In this document: piece after piece, positions 54,382 to 64,000 of the stretch | Numbering within the stretch: position 1 is the first letter of the stretch | How the letters are laid out: each line of letters opens with the position of its first letter | From: Shinisaurus crocodilurus | Lineage: Eukaryota > Chordata > Lepidosauria > Squamata > Shinisauridae | DNA: 64,000 nt | Direction of reading: 5' to 3' | NCBI GenBank assembly: GCA_021292165.1 | Contig: CM037877.1 | Span: 9,601,980 to 9,665,979, forward strand | The notes under the pieces: model-generated | Databases searched by the model: none | What the model was told of the DNA's origin: nothing | What the model saw: only the letters and a program-made list of their open reading frames with translations | Translations under genes and position numbers: made by a program

Positions 54382-55556
54382 AGTAGGTTCAGGGGTGGGT
54401 GGGTTGTGTGAGACCATTATTTACAGTATCGTCATCGTCATCCAGTAGTAGTAGTATTTAAAATATTTCTAGGCTGCCTTTCAGGGCAGAAGCCCTCTAG
54501 AATATGTCTGAATTAGCCTAATCCAGTTCAGGATTCAGCCAAAACCGAAACACAACCCTAGTGCGCATTCATGAAAACCCATCTGGGTTGGGTGGCGCAA
54601 GTGGAATTCCTCTGTCTAATTGTCCCATCCTTGCATACCCTTTTTCCACCCAGCCTGTTTCCAAACAAGGTGGTTCTGAGAATGGCTATCCATTCTGTGG
54701 GCGACTATGGCAAGCTCTCTTTCCTATCACTTGCATAGCAGGAAAGGTTGTCCTTTCTAGACATAGTTATGAGTTCTAAAGCTTGTGAATTTGATGTGGT
54801 GTGTAAAACGGGGCAGTCTTGAAGATGGCGATGCATGAGCATATTGAGTTTTCCTTTGGCTGTAGAGTGATAACAAAATGTTGAGTGCCTCTATAAATCT
54901 CTCATCTGAAACAGCAGCGCTGGAACCTCCCAGGAACCACAATGCCACAGATAGAATGTTTAATCTCTCCCTCTAGTCGCCTGCAGCAAAGTCTCCACTG
55001 TAGGTGGTGCTGTGGGAAACATCTCCCGGCAGCAGAGTGCTCAGGGGGGGGGGAAACAAGTGACAGAAAATTGCTGTGATTTCTTCAAAGTATCTCCTGG
55101 AGTTTCTGAACTGTACCAAATAACAAATTGTATTTCTGCCCCAGAGAAAGAGATCTATAATAGGACAGTTTAATTCCCAGAATACATTTTGAATCTGTAT
55201 TTTGGGGAAAAAAATATGAGAAGTCAGGGGAACTTTTATTCAAGGGGCAAGAAAAATTGCAAGAGGACTGTTCCAACTGACTATAAGAGGTATAGCAAAA
55301 TACAAGGCCTGGGGAAGACTTTTATAAGGCCTTTTTAGAGAACAACACAGTCCACAATGCCTTTTCCACATTTCATGGATATTTTTTTTGTATTGTGGGG
55401 ACTGATACGTTTACAGTGCTATCCTATGCAAGTTGACTCTGTAAATCCCATTGCATTCAATACTGCTTACTCCCAGGTATGTGTGCATAGGATTGCAGTA
55501 TTTGTAGAGCAAAGGAGATATTTGGGTTGGCAGGAAGAGGGATGATAACTAGTGGA
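54382..55556. other. Unassigned, mostly unique DNA
   Basis: 55408-55498 (CAGTGCTATCCTATGCAAG to GTGCATAGGATTGCAG) is a short palindromic MITE. The rest is unrecognised. Confidence 0.45.
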
Positions 55557-55564
55557 CTAGACAA

Positions 55565-56179
55565 CAGGACCAGTGCAGGGCAGTTTGGCGCCCTAGGCGA
55601 AATAAAATTTGTGCCCCCCCTCTCGTGCCATGGGGGGAGCTCCGGAGCAAAGCAGCCCTGCTCTGCAAACCCTCCCCCGCGCCGCCGGCGCCGCCACCAC
55701 CACCACCTACCTACCTTCCCCTGCCCTGGCTGCCGCCGCCTCCGAAGAGGAAGTGATGCTACGGGACCCCCGCGCTCTGTTTTTTGCCGGGGAAACCAGG
55801 GCAACAGGGCTGTTTAAGCCCTGTTGCCCTGGTTCCTCCTGCCAAAACAACGCGGGCGGGGCTCTGGAAGCGACGCTGAGAAGGTAGGTGGTGGGGGGAG
55901 GCGCGGGGCGGCTTCGGCAGCTTCGGTGGGCGGGGGAGGCGCGGGGACGGCTTCAGCGGGCGGGGGAGGCGCAGCGGTGGCTTTGGCGGGCGGGGGAGGC
56001 GCAGCGGCTTCGGCGGGCGGGGGGTGCGGTGGCGGCGGCGGCGGGCAGGGCGGCGGGGGAGGAGGCCCGGTGGGGGCAGCGCAGCGGCGGCAGCGAAGAG
56101 GAGCACAGCGTTTCTGCACCCTCTTCAGCCACGCGCCCTAGGCAACCGCCTAGTTTGCCTAGCGGTAGCGCCGGCCCTG
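55565..56179. mobile_element. 615-bp GC-rich hAT-type element with perfect target duplication
   Basis: The ends CAGGACCAGTGC and GCGCCGGCCCTG are inverted. The flanks are the identical octamer CTAGACAA (55557-55564 and 56180-56187). Inside the ends lie CGCCCTAGGCG and GCCTAGGGCG blocks. The centre is extremely CpG-rich with about eight near-tandem units of the type GCTTCGGCGGGCGGGGGAGG (about 55905-56040). A smaller inverted pair (GGAAACCAGGGCAACAGGGC / GCCCTGTTGCCCTGGTTCC) lies at about 55790-55833. Frames here are low-complexity Ala/Gly/Pro and not coding. Confidence 0.93.
55790..55833. repeat. Near-perfect palindrome within the GC-rich hAT
   Basis: GGAAACCAGGGCAACAGGGC on one side faces the complement GCCCTGTTGCCCTGGTTCC on the other, with a few bases (TGTTTAA) between. 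Strong hairpin potential. Confidence 0.88.
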
Positions 56180-56187
56180 CTAGACAA

Positions 56188-57675
56188 GGTAGGCAAGTAG
56201 TGATAGACTTAGAGGGCTGGGTTTCAAACCTGGAAGAGAGCAGATAATTTGCCAGAGATACATGTTTCAGAGCTGATAATTTGCCAGAGATTTATGAGAA
56301 ACTTCTAAGTATTCATGTATTCATGTCTAATTGAGGTGAAATGGATGATTTGGTTTCCCCCATTCCTTGATACTTTGGTTTCAATTCCATTCAAGGGGAA
56401 TGTCGATAGTTACTGTGGTCCCCAGGTGGGAAATTGGGTCATCAAACACAAATGAGTTGACACATCCAGACGATGGCAACTTGGATTATGGATTATGGAC
56501 TATGAGATTTAATTAATCTGAATATTTAGTTGCATACAATTAACATAATTGTGCATATTATTTTAATATCAGAACATATGAAGAATGCCTTGGGGCAGAA
56601 TTGGCATATCAACTAAGAAATCAGGAGCATTTTGAAAAGAACTAATTACCTGGATTTTTATTCCCCCCCCCCAAAAAAAGGCCACCATATTTCTGCAGAA
56701 GCCCCTGTCAGAGCAAAGTTACATCATCACATAACGCAAATCCAGTGGCTTTGCAGGGGGGGGGGGATTGGGTGGCCAGACACTGCCTGAAAGGGCTCCA
56801 TAAGAGGGCGGAGAGCTTCACTCTCTTAATGTGTTCTTCGGACCTTGAAATCTGCTGGGGAACAGTCAGCTCAGCAGCTACGCAATTCCAGCCAAAGGTT
56901 TTTGATGGAGAACATTTTGCTCAGTACAAATTTGTGTGCGTCCCTTGTTTCTGATATTTGTCATTGCACCTTTTTTCAGTCTCTTCGTGGCCTCTACAGC
57001 AGGGATGCACAACCCTTTTTTTTTGCCCCTGAGGGCTATATTGGTGTTGCATGTGGGGCCGGGGCCCACATGTTGGCATTTACATGCCAGCCCAAAGTCC
57101 TGTGGTTCACCTGTGTGCCTGCTAACTGCAACCTTGCTTTAGCTCCCAGCAAACACAGATCCAATTCTGCCACAGTCCAACTTTTAGTTCTCCTGCTCTG
57201 TTGCAGCAATCAGGAAACAGAGGCTTTCCTATTCTAATTGTTTTATTACTTTCATAAAACAATTATACACTACAACATACAGTTCTGAGAACATCACATA
57301 ACATACATCCAAATTAGAAGAAGAAGAAAAAGAAAGGCAAGAAGGCAAGCAACAGCGAAGAAGCAAGCACAGCAAACATACACACCCAGCTGTGCTTGAG
57401 AGCCAATGGGAATTAAGACAGGCATATGACAGCATAGCAACTGTCATATTATAACACCCACTTTCTCCAACTAGATGGCCAAGGACATCTAGATATGGGA
57501 ACGAGGAACACCTGTTCCAAAGACCTTCAGCATTGCAATGCTGAATTGCCTGCTGCTAAGTTTTACTGAAAGGAAAAACCTTTAAGCAAGCTCACGCTTG
57601 ATTCATAATCCAACACCACACATGAACACACACATACCCCCATAAACACACATATAAACACATCTCCCCACACAA

Positions 57676-57712
<37 letters not shown>

Positions 57713-57884
57713 CTTACACACATTTACGGTACTCTTCCCCCCACAGAACATACATACCCTTCCTCCCGCATACACACTATTTCCCCCACAAACACTCTTC
57801 CCCCGCATACATTTCCTTTCATCCTATCCCATCTATTTCTCTCATATATTATTTCATTCCCTTTTTATTTGGGCAAGGTGACAG
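56188..57884. other. Unassigned non-coding DNA
   Basis: A hAT-like start occurs at 57000 (CAGGGATGCACAACCC). CA runs lie at 57681-57708, in a CACA/CATA-rich block (57600-57800). No gene recognised; a 130-codon frame at 56845-57237 has no domain. Confidence 0.4.
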
Positions 57885-59308
57885 GGGCAAGGTGATCGAG
57901 AGGGCGGTTGCCTTCCAACTCCAAGCAGTCTTGGATGACACCGATTTTCTGGACCCATTTCAAACTGGCTTCAGAGCAGGATACGGAGTTGAGACTGCTA
58001 TGGTCGCCTTAATGGATGATCTACGCCTGAGTACCGACAGGGGGAGTGTGTCCCTGTTGGTGCTTCTGAACCACTCAGCGGCTTTCGATACCATCGACCA
58101 TGGTATCCTTCTGGAATGCCTGAGGGGATTGGGAATGGGGGGGCACTGTGTTTCAGTGGTTCCGGTCCTACTTCTCGTGCAGGTTCCAGATGGTGATGCT
58201 TGGGGATAGCTGCTCCTCAAAGGCGGAGCTGCTATGTGGTGTACCGCAAGGTGCCATTCTTTCCCCAATGCTATTTAATATTTATATGAAACCGCTGAGA
58301 GAGATCATCTGGAGGCATGGGGCGGGGTGCTATCAGTATGCTGATGACACTCCAATATATTTCTCTATGCCTTTGGCAACAGCATCAGCTAAGGATAGTG
58401 TGTCTCATCTGAATGAATGCCTGGAGGCGGTAATGGGCTGGATGAGGAAAAATAAACTGAAACTGAATCCAGACAAGATGGAGGTGCTTGCTGTCAAAGG
58501 TCATAACCTGGGTTTGGAGGTGTGTCAACCAGTTCTGGATGGGGTTACACTGTCCCTGAAAGACTGTGTTCGCAGCCTGGGGGTGCTCCTGGATCCGTCG
58601 CTCCAAATGACAGCCCAGATAGATGTGACGGCTAGGAGTGCCTCTTATTAGCTTCGGCTGATACGCCAGCTGCACCCCTTCCTAGAGTCGGAAGACCTAA
58701 AGACGGTAGTGTATGCACTGGTAACTTTGAGGCTCGACTTCTGCAATGTGCTGTACATAGGGCTACCTTTGTACCTAGTCCAGAAACTTCAACTAGTGCA
58801 AAATATGGCAGCCAGATTGGTCACCGGTACACATAGGGGTGCTCATATTAAAAGCAGTTTTAAAAGCACTCCACTGGCTACCAATCGGTTTCTGGGCAAA
58901 GTATAAAGTGTTTGTTATTACCTTTAAAGCCCTACATGGTTTGGGTCCAGGCTACCTACGGGATCGCCTTCTCCCATACAATCTGCCCCCCACACTCAGG
59001 TCCTCTGGGAAGAATCTACTTCAGTCAGCCAAAACCAGGCTGACAGGTATTACCCAGAGGACCTTCTCTTCTGCTGCCCCCAGATTGTGGAATGGCCTAC
59101 CGGAGGAGATTCGTCAATTTAGTAGTCTTGTGGAATTCAAGAAAGCCATAAAGACTGATCTCTTCCGGCAGGGCTATCCGGTGGAATTTTAGGATGCTTT
59201 TAAGAAGTTTTAATAATGTATGTTATGCTTTTTAACCAGCTTTCATATTTTATGTTTACTGTTGTTCCCCGCCTCAATCCAAATGGAGAGGCGGGTAAGA
59301 AATAAATC

Positions 59309-59357
<49 letters not shown>

Positions 59358-59358
59358 T
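57885..59358 (+). pseudogene. L2 LINE reverse transcriptase, longest copy, disrupted
   Basis: 5'-truncated but spans most of the RT domain in order: FQTGFRAGYGVETAM (57950s), LLNHSAAFDTIDHGIL (58065-58110, carries the first catalytic Asp), CGVPQGAILSPMLFNIYM (58230-58290), YQYADDTPIYFS (58333-58368, Asp-Asp pair), KLKLNPDKMEV, VRSLGVLLDPSLQ and the C-terminal RTFSSAAPRLWNGLPEEIR (59060-59118). Disabled by a frameshift near 58140-58150, an in-frame TAG at 58649 and another frameshift near 58850. The 3' UTR ends in a stem-loop (CCCCGCCTCAATCC / GAGAGGCGGGT) and a TTA array (59311-59357). Confidence 0.93.
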
Positions 59359-60280
59359 GATGTTATCCCATCCCATTCTTAAAAAAACAAACAAGAAAAA
59401 ATCCTGCTCTACAGCCTTGATGCCTGAGAACTTATGTAAGAATAATTGAACCTTGGTCCACATCTGGTATGATCCTAATCATCCCTAATCTACCACTGAA
59501 TGATGGCCATTCATGACAAATAGCATCCATGATTCCAAGCAGTAGCTATGGATTTGTGAATTGACTGAGAGGATACGGTACACTCACTAATGGCTCCACC
59601 TCTTGAGAGACTGCATTTATAATGAGATAGGGTAGAGAGACTGGAAATCCAAATGAGTGGGTGGTTGACTTCTTCAAATCAGTCCACAGTAATATCACTC
59701 TAATATATCAGTAGTGTCTTGATGATTCCTTTCCAAACTTGTCCAGATGTTTTCTCTGCTCCTTTGAAGTTTGTAAGAAGTTGTTGGGATGCATGGACTT
59801 GCTACCGAAGTCCAAGTAATTCTGGATGTCAGAGGTATCCTTAATCATCCTATATGAATGCAAAATCTCAGAATTTGTTCAGCTCTGCTGACCACCCCAG
59901 GGTAAGGGCCACAAAAAGAGATACCAGCAATTGGCATCTTTCTTCTTTCAAAGCCATAACACTCCACTGGTGTTTTAAAGGAGCTCTTAATAGATCTCTT
60001 GAGTTTAGTTTCCTTATACCTTTAAGCTCCTGGTGTTTCTGTTAATTAATATCCTTGATGAAGCACTAGAGGTTGAAGGAATCAGTTGCATGCTTATGAT
60101 TCCCTTCTCCCCATGAAGAGTGAGTAGAAATATTGACCTTCCTTCTCTCAGAGGTTCCTCAGTCAGTCCCAGACCTGTTATAATAAACACTAAAATGAAG
60201 TGCAGGACCACAGTGGTGCATTTGACACTGTCCTAGTTTTGAGGTGGTAATCCTCCACATTGATGGGACATCAGGAATTG

Positions 60281-60281
<1 letters not shown>
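59359..60281. other. Unassigned non-coding DNA
   Basis: Complex unique-looking sequence; nothing recognised. Confidence 0.4.

Positions 60282-60357
<76 letters not shown>
60282..60357. repeat. Compound (GT)n(GA)n microsatellite
   Basis: A GT run passing directly into a GA run, 20 bp upstream of the solo LTR. Confidence 0.97.
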
Positions 60358-60358
<1 letters not shown>

Positions 60359-60376
60359 AAGACTGAAAATCCACCT

Positions 60377-61211
60377 TGTGGCGGAGTGACAGGCAGAAGC
60401 CCGGGGAGGGGCCAACCTGAACATTCCAGAGGTTCTGATTGGTTGAAGCAGAGAGCATAAAACCCCAGGGAGTTGTCAGTTAAAGGGGAGTCGGTTGTCA
60501 GTTGGGGAGAGAGTGGGTTAGAGTGAGAGAGGGAGTGGGAGGTTAGTAGAGTAGGCAGGGAAAGGTGGTGCTGAAGAGAAGAGTTCAGACAGGAAATCTA
60601 GTACTAAGTTGTGAGAAAGCAAATGTGAAGGTGTTAGTATAGAACACTTCACAGGAGTCTCCACTTAGGGAGTGAAGAACCTTCTGTCTGAGGAAGAAGG
60701 TGAAGCTCTGGACTAGTGAGGGGGACAGTTAAGTTCCCTGGTCTGATACTGTAACTTCAAGTAACCAAGCCAAGTTGATACAAAGAGCACTGTATAACAT
60801 CTGCCTGCCTTTAACCTGAATCTAAGCAAAAAACAAGTTTGAACGTAACCGTTGAAAATCCAAGTTATCTGTGCCTAAGTTGAATATCAGTTTAGAGACT
60901 TTGTTGGAACAATAAATCAATCTTTTTATTCAAAGTTTTAAGTCTCCAGAGTCTGACTGGTGGACAGGAAAGTAAGAAGTGAATTAGCGGAGGGGCACCC
61001 TACTTCAAGTAATCAAATAAAACAAACTGCTCTTAATAAAGACAAACAAACGTGGGTGAACAGCTACATATAAGGCCTAAGACATACCATTGGCTAACAC
61101 AGCTTAAGAAGACAGCTTAAAGTCTGAAGTGACCAATACAAGGTAGCACTTGGTGAGAGCGCAGTACACATTGAGGGTGTGAGGTTTGGAGGAGGGGTCC
61201 CGTCCGCTATA
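60377..61211 (+). mobile_element. Solo LTR, copy 2 (sense)
   Basis: 835 bp, TGTGGCGGA...TCCGCTATA, homologous over its whole length to 2810-3641. Flanking pentamers CACCT (60372-60376) and CCCCT (61212-61216) match at 4 of 5. Promoter elements in order: inverted CCAAT box (ATTGG, 60438-60442), TATA-like CATAAAA (about 60457), then a polyadenylation signal AATAAA (60911-60916). No internal viral genes on either side, so this is a solo LTR. Proposed transcription start and U3/R/U5 limits are inference. Confidence 0.92.
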
Positions 61212-61244
61212 CCCCTCTCTTCACACAGTGTATTAACCCCTTTA

Positions 61245-61380
61245 GATCTGGGATGGGAAACTTGTGGTCCTCCAGGAGTGGTTGGATTGCAACTTCCATC
61301 ATCCCTCACCACTGACCATGCTGGCTGGGGCTGATGGGAATTGGAGTCCAATAACAGCTGGAGCACCACAGGTTCACCAT
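61245..61380. mobile_element. Palindromic MITE-like repeat
   Basis: TGTGGTCCTCCAGGAGTGGT / TGGATTGCAACTTCCATCAT faces CTGATGGGAATTGGAGTCCA / GCTGGAGCACCACAGG. Related to 19663-19800. Confidence 0.72.
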
Positions 61381-61448
61381 ATTTACATGTTTGAAAACCA
61401 GATGTCCTGCTGAAGGATTCAACAATAGTTGAATACTGGAGTTATCAG

Positions 61449-61450
<2 letters not shown>

Positions 61451-61519
<69 letters not shown>
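61451..61519. repeat. Compound (CT)n(CA)n microsatellite
   Basis: Reverse orientation of the (TG)n(AG)n type at 17895 and 60282. Confidence 0.97.
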
Positions 61520-61521
<2 letters not shown>

Positions 61522-61602
61522 CATAGAGATGTGAGAAACCTCAGACATTTTGTATATTTTATTGAAGCTAAGAATATTTTGTATATTTTATTGAAGCTAG
61601 GC

Positions 61603-62250
61603 TAGGAATGGGAGAAGCAGTGATTTTCGAGCTCAACTAAATTCTCCGAAACTCTTGGAACTTGGAAGCTCATTTCAGCTCACTCCTGATTTTGTTTTCA
61701 ACCTGTTTGTTGTTGTGTGTTTTTTGGCTCAGTCAAACAGGAAAAGTACAGTCATGCCTTGGATTGAGAGCATAATTCGTTCTGGAAACGTGCTTGTAAT
61801 CCAAAACACTCTTATATCAAAATGAAATCCCCCCAAAAAAATTTGTACAGAGATTTTTAATTTAAGCCGTACTACAGTACTTATATTGCAAGACGTCGCT
61901 TGTATATCAAGTAAAAAAAATATTAAATAAATATTTTAAAATTTGCTTGTCTTGCAAAACGCTCTCAAAACCAAGTTACTTGCAATCCAAGGTATTACTG
62001 TATGTATTTCTGTGCATATTTTTCAAAAGTGCACACTTTCCCTCCATGCATTGACTAAAGTGTGAAAATGCATTGTTTTCTTTTAACAATGCACATTTCA
62101 AAGTGTATTCAAAAAGTGCTTTTTGAAAAATAAGCAATTTTTGAACATTTCTTGAAAAATGCGCTCCTGCTCACATTTGTGACATTTGGGATCGTGAGCA
62201 GACATGTTCACGTGCTTTGCGAACAGAAACAAAATTAACATACATCCCCA
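61603..62250. mobile_element. TAGGGATG-family MITE split by a mariner-like MITE
   Basis: Starts TAGGAATGGGAGAAGCAG, with CTCAACTAAATTCTCCGAAA inside; continues after 62002 with GTGCATATTTTTCAAAAGTG and ends near ACATACATCCCCA. A 26-bp tandem repeat (ATTTTGTATATTTTATTGAA) lies just outside at 61550-61600. Confidence 0.6.
61749..62000. mobile_element. Tc1/mariner-type MITE, copy 3
   Basis: 252 bp between TA dinucleotides. Ends CAGTCATGCCTTGGATTG and CAATCCAAGGTATTACTG are a clean inverted pair. Very close to copy 2 (40481). Confidence 0.9.
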
Positions 62251-62589
62251 TCTGGAACCATGTTCGTAAGAGGTTAACAAATGAATTAGGCAACAATGAA
62301 TTGTGCATTTATCCCATCATGCAACCTGGTGATCCAGTCCCATCTTTTCCCTGTCCTCTTTAAGTCTGAAATGCAATCCTAGTGATAACTTTTCATTCAC
62401 TTGCTTCTTGCCAGTTGTTTGATCTAAATATTTTTCCCTCAGGCTTCCAGGCCTCCAGATATGTGAAGTGCATGTGGTGGGGTTTTTTTTGTGTTTTTTT
62501 TTTTAATGCAAATTGAGTTTTCTGTGAAAACTAATGAATCTGAGGTGGTGATACCGTGCACAGCAAGCTGCCCCCGGACTAGAAAATAG

Positions 62590-63620
62590 AACTGTAATAA
62601 AAATGCCAAGGAAATGATAAGGTAGCGATTACACGTGTGAGATGTTATGTTTCGCTTGGAAAGGTTGGAGGGGGGGGCGTTGTGGAAAGAAGGCAACTCA
62701 GTTCCTGATACTTACTGTAAACGAAAGGGTTGTTGTTTCACTAGCACAATATTTCCTTTCCCGACTTTTGTTCCTTGTTGTGTTTGTGTTTTCCTCGCTT
62801 GGCTGCTGAAGTGAAACATGTCTGCAAAATGATGGATTAATTAGTTAGAAATCTAAAGCAATTATTTCCTCTTTCTCCTCCTCCTTCTCTTTAAAGGTGG
62901 GGGGGGGGCAGAAAGAACATCATCGCTGTGAGATCTTTTCCAAAGTCTTCATTATTACCCCATGGTGGGTTTTGAAAGTAATTTACATAATAGCTAACAA
63001 AAATGTACTCAGCGAAACTCCGGGCCCACTAAACATGGGAGATAATTATGCCAGGAGAATGATATCCCTCTGCCAACTCCATTTTCAAGATACATTTATT
63101 TGCCCTGTACCCGGCTCCCAACAACTAAACAGGAATTAACATATTGCGTAGGTGTGCATATTACAATCTCCACAGTGGGAGGAGAGGGGAGATACGCCAT
63201 CCTATTCTCGGCATATATGTACCACCTGAATGGTATTTTTCATTATCTCCTGCCCTGGGAACATTGTATTATTCCACTGGGAAAACCGAGGAGAGGATAT
63301 AATTATCAGCAAAGTAATGGGGAACCGCCCGTTAATGGCCAGCTATTCAAATATCTCCATATAATTGTCGATCCCAATCTCTCCCCGTTGCATACTCTTC
63401 TGGAAAAACTCATCACTTTTTTCCCACTTACTCTAGCATAATGAATTCATTTTGCATTTTCTTTTGTGAGAAATTAAGAGGGAGAGCAAGGTAATGTGTT
63501 GACATTTGAAATGCGGCAGAGAAAAGTTTAGAGAGGCAATTTGACTTAATCGCCCACCAGCAAGGAGGATCTGCTTATTAAATTAGCTCTCGGTAATACG
63601 GGACACATGCTACTACTTTG
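62590..63620. other. Long unique tract, candidate conserved non-coding DNA
   Basis: About 1 kb without any recognised repeat except a G run near 62902. It contains homeodomain-type cores (GGATTAATTAGTTAG, 62834-62848; ATAATTATGCC; GATATAATTATC) and isolated CpGs (CGAAACTCCGGGCC, GAACCGCCCGTTAATGG). Frames at 62897-63139 and 63100-63441 lack domains. An enhancer is plausible but untested. Confidence 0.4.
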
Positions 63621-63645
63621 GCAACAAACTTTCTTTGTTAATTTA

Positions 63646-63735
63646 GGCCACAATCCTATACCCACTTACCTAGGAGTTAGCTCGGAGGGACTCCATGGTA
63701 TTTACTTTAGAGTAGACACACATAGGATTGCACTG
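63646..63735. mobile_element. Short palindromic MITE with TTA duplication
   Basis: GGCCACAATCCTATACCCAC to CACACATAGGATTGCACTG, flanked by TTA on both sides (63643-63645 and 63736-63738). A Harbinger-style TWA target is plausible. Confidence 0.7.
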
Positions 63736-63738
63736 TTA

Positions 63739-64000
63739 GAAGGGTAAAAGCTTTATGAGGTATGAGAAAAAGGTTCTTCATGCCAAAATGAATTCAACAG
63801 GCTTATTTATTCTATATGTCTGTCCCATGCAAACATAAAGCACAGGTAAGGGTCATATTTTAACATGTTACCTCCCCGTGTTCCATTACTTCCTTTTCCA
63901 CCCCACTTCTGGTATCAGAACCGGGCAAGGGCAAAAAGTGCCAAGGTAGACAGAGAATGAGAGGGTAGGGCAGTGGATGGTAAAGCTGGGCAAAACATTT
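63739..64000. other. Unassigned non-coding DNA
   Basis: Nothing recognised to the window end. Confidence 0.4.

Noticed and set aside
55759..56141. Long Gly/Ala/Pro-rich frames on both strands
   Set aside because: They are translations of the CpG-rich interior of the hAT element; all frames are open because of base composition.
1..64000. CRISPR array, prokaryotic operon or phage
   Set aside because: The repeats are interspersed vertebrate elements; there are no regularly spaced direct repeats with unique spacers and no dense bacterial-type genes.

Overview
This window looks like nuclear, non-coding DNA from a squamate reptile, most likely a lizard. The evidence is its repeat mix: tRNA-headed SINEs of the Sauria SINE type, CR1 and L2 LINE remnants, many hAT- and Harbinger-type MITEs, long microsatellites, and no dense open reading frames. 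I find no intact cellular protein gene, tRNA, rRNA or CRISPR array. Nearly all the short ORFs are chance frames in repeats. Species and locus cannot be fixed from sequence alone.

Layout. At 0-9 kb there are SINEs (one split by a GC-rich terminal-inverted-repeat element), a solo LTR, CR1 tails and a hAT MITE. At 10-13.4 kb there is an old CR1 split by a GC-rich foldback element, itself split by a younger hAT. Next to it, a GACTCG-rich hAT with a perfect 8-bp target duplication interrupts a possible coding remnant. At 13.4-27 kb there are MITEs, several SINE families, a local 285-bp duplication and the first of three mariner-like MITEs. At 28-35 kb there is one copy of an unnamed repeat and a cluster of local duplications with a natural empty site. 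At 36-43 kb there are L2 3' ends, SINEs, MITEs and a mariner-like copy. At 43-50 kb there is a 5S-derived SINE, a CR1 tail and the second copy of the unnamed repeat. At 50-60 kb there is a retroelement zinc-finger tail, two L2 reverse transcriptase remnants and a 615-bp GC-rich hAT. At 60-64 kb there is the second solo LTR, a nested mariner-like MITE and a long unique tract.

The elements are linked by mobilisation rather than by pathway. The tRNA-derived SINEs and several L2 subfamilies share a 3' stem-loop followed by an A/T tail, so L2 enzymes probably moved the SINEs. A 5S-rRNA-headed SINE carries a CR1 3' end, so CR1 probably moved that one. The MITEs encode nothing and must have used transposases encoded elsewhere.

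Some unique tracts (about 5.8-6.6, 30.6-30.95, 42.2-42.7, 48.04-48.47 and 62.6-63.6 kb) lack recognisable repeats. They are the best places to look for conserved regulatory DNA, but that needs cross-species alignment.
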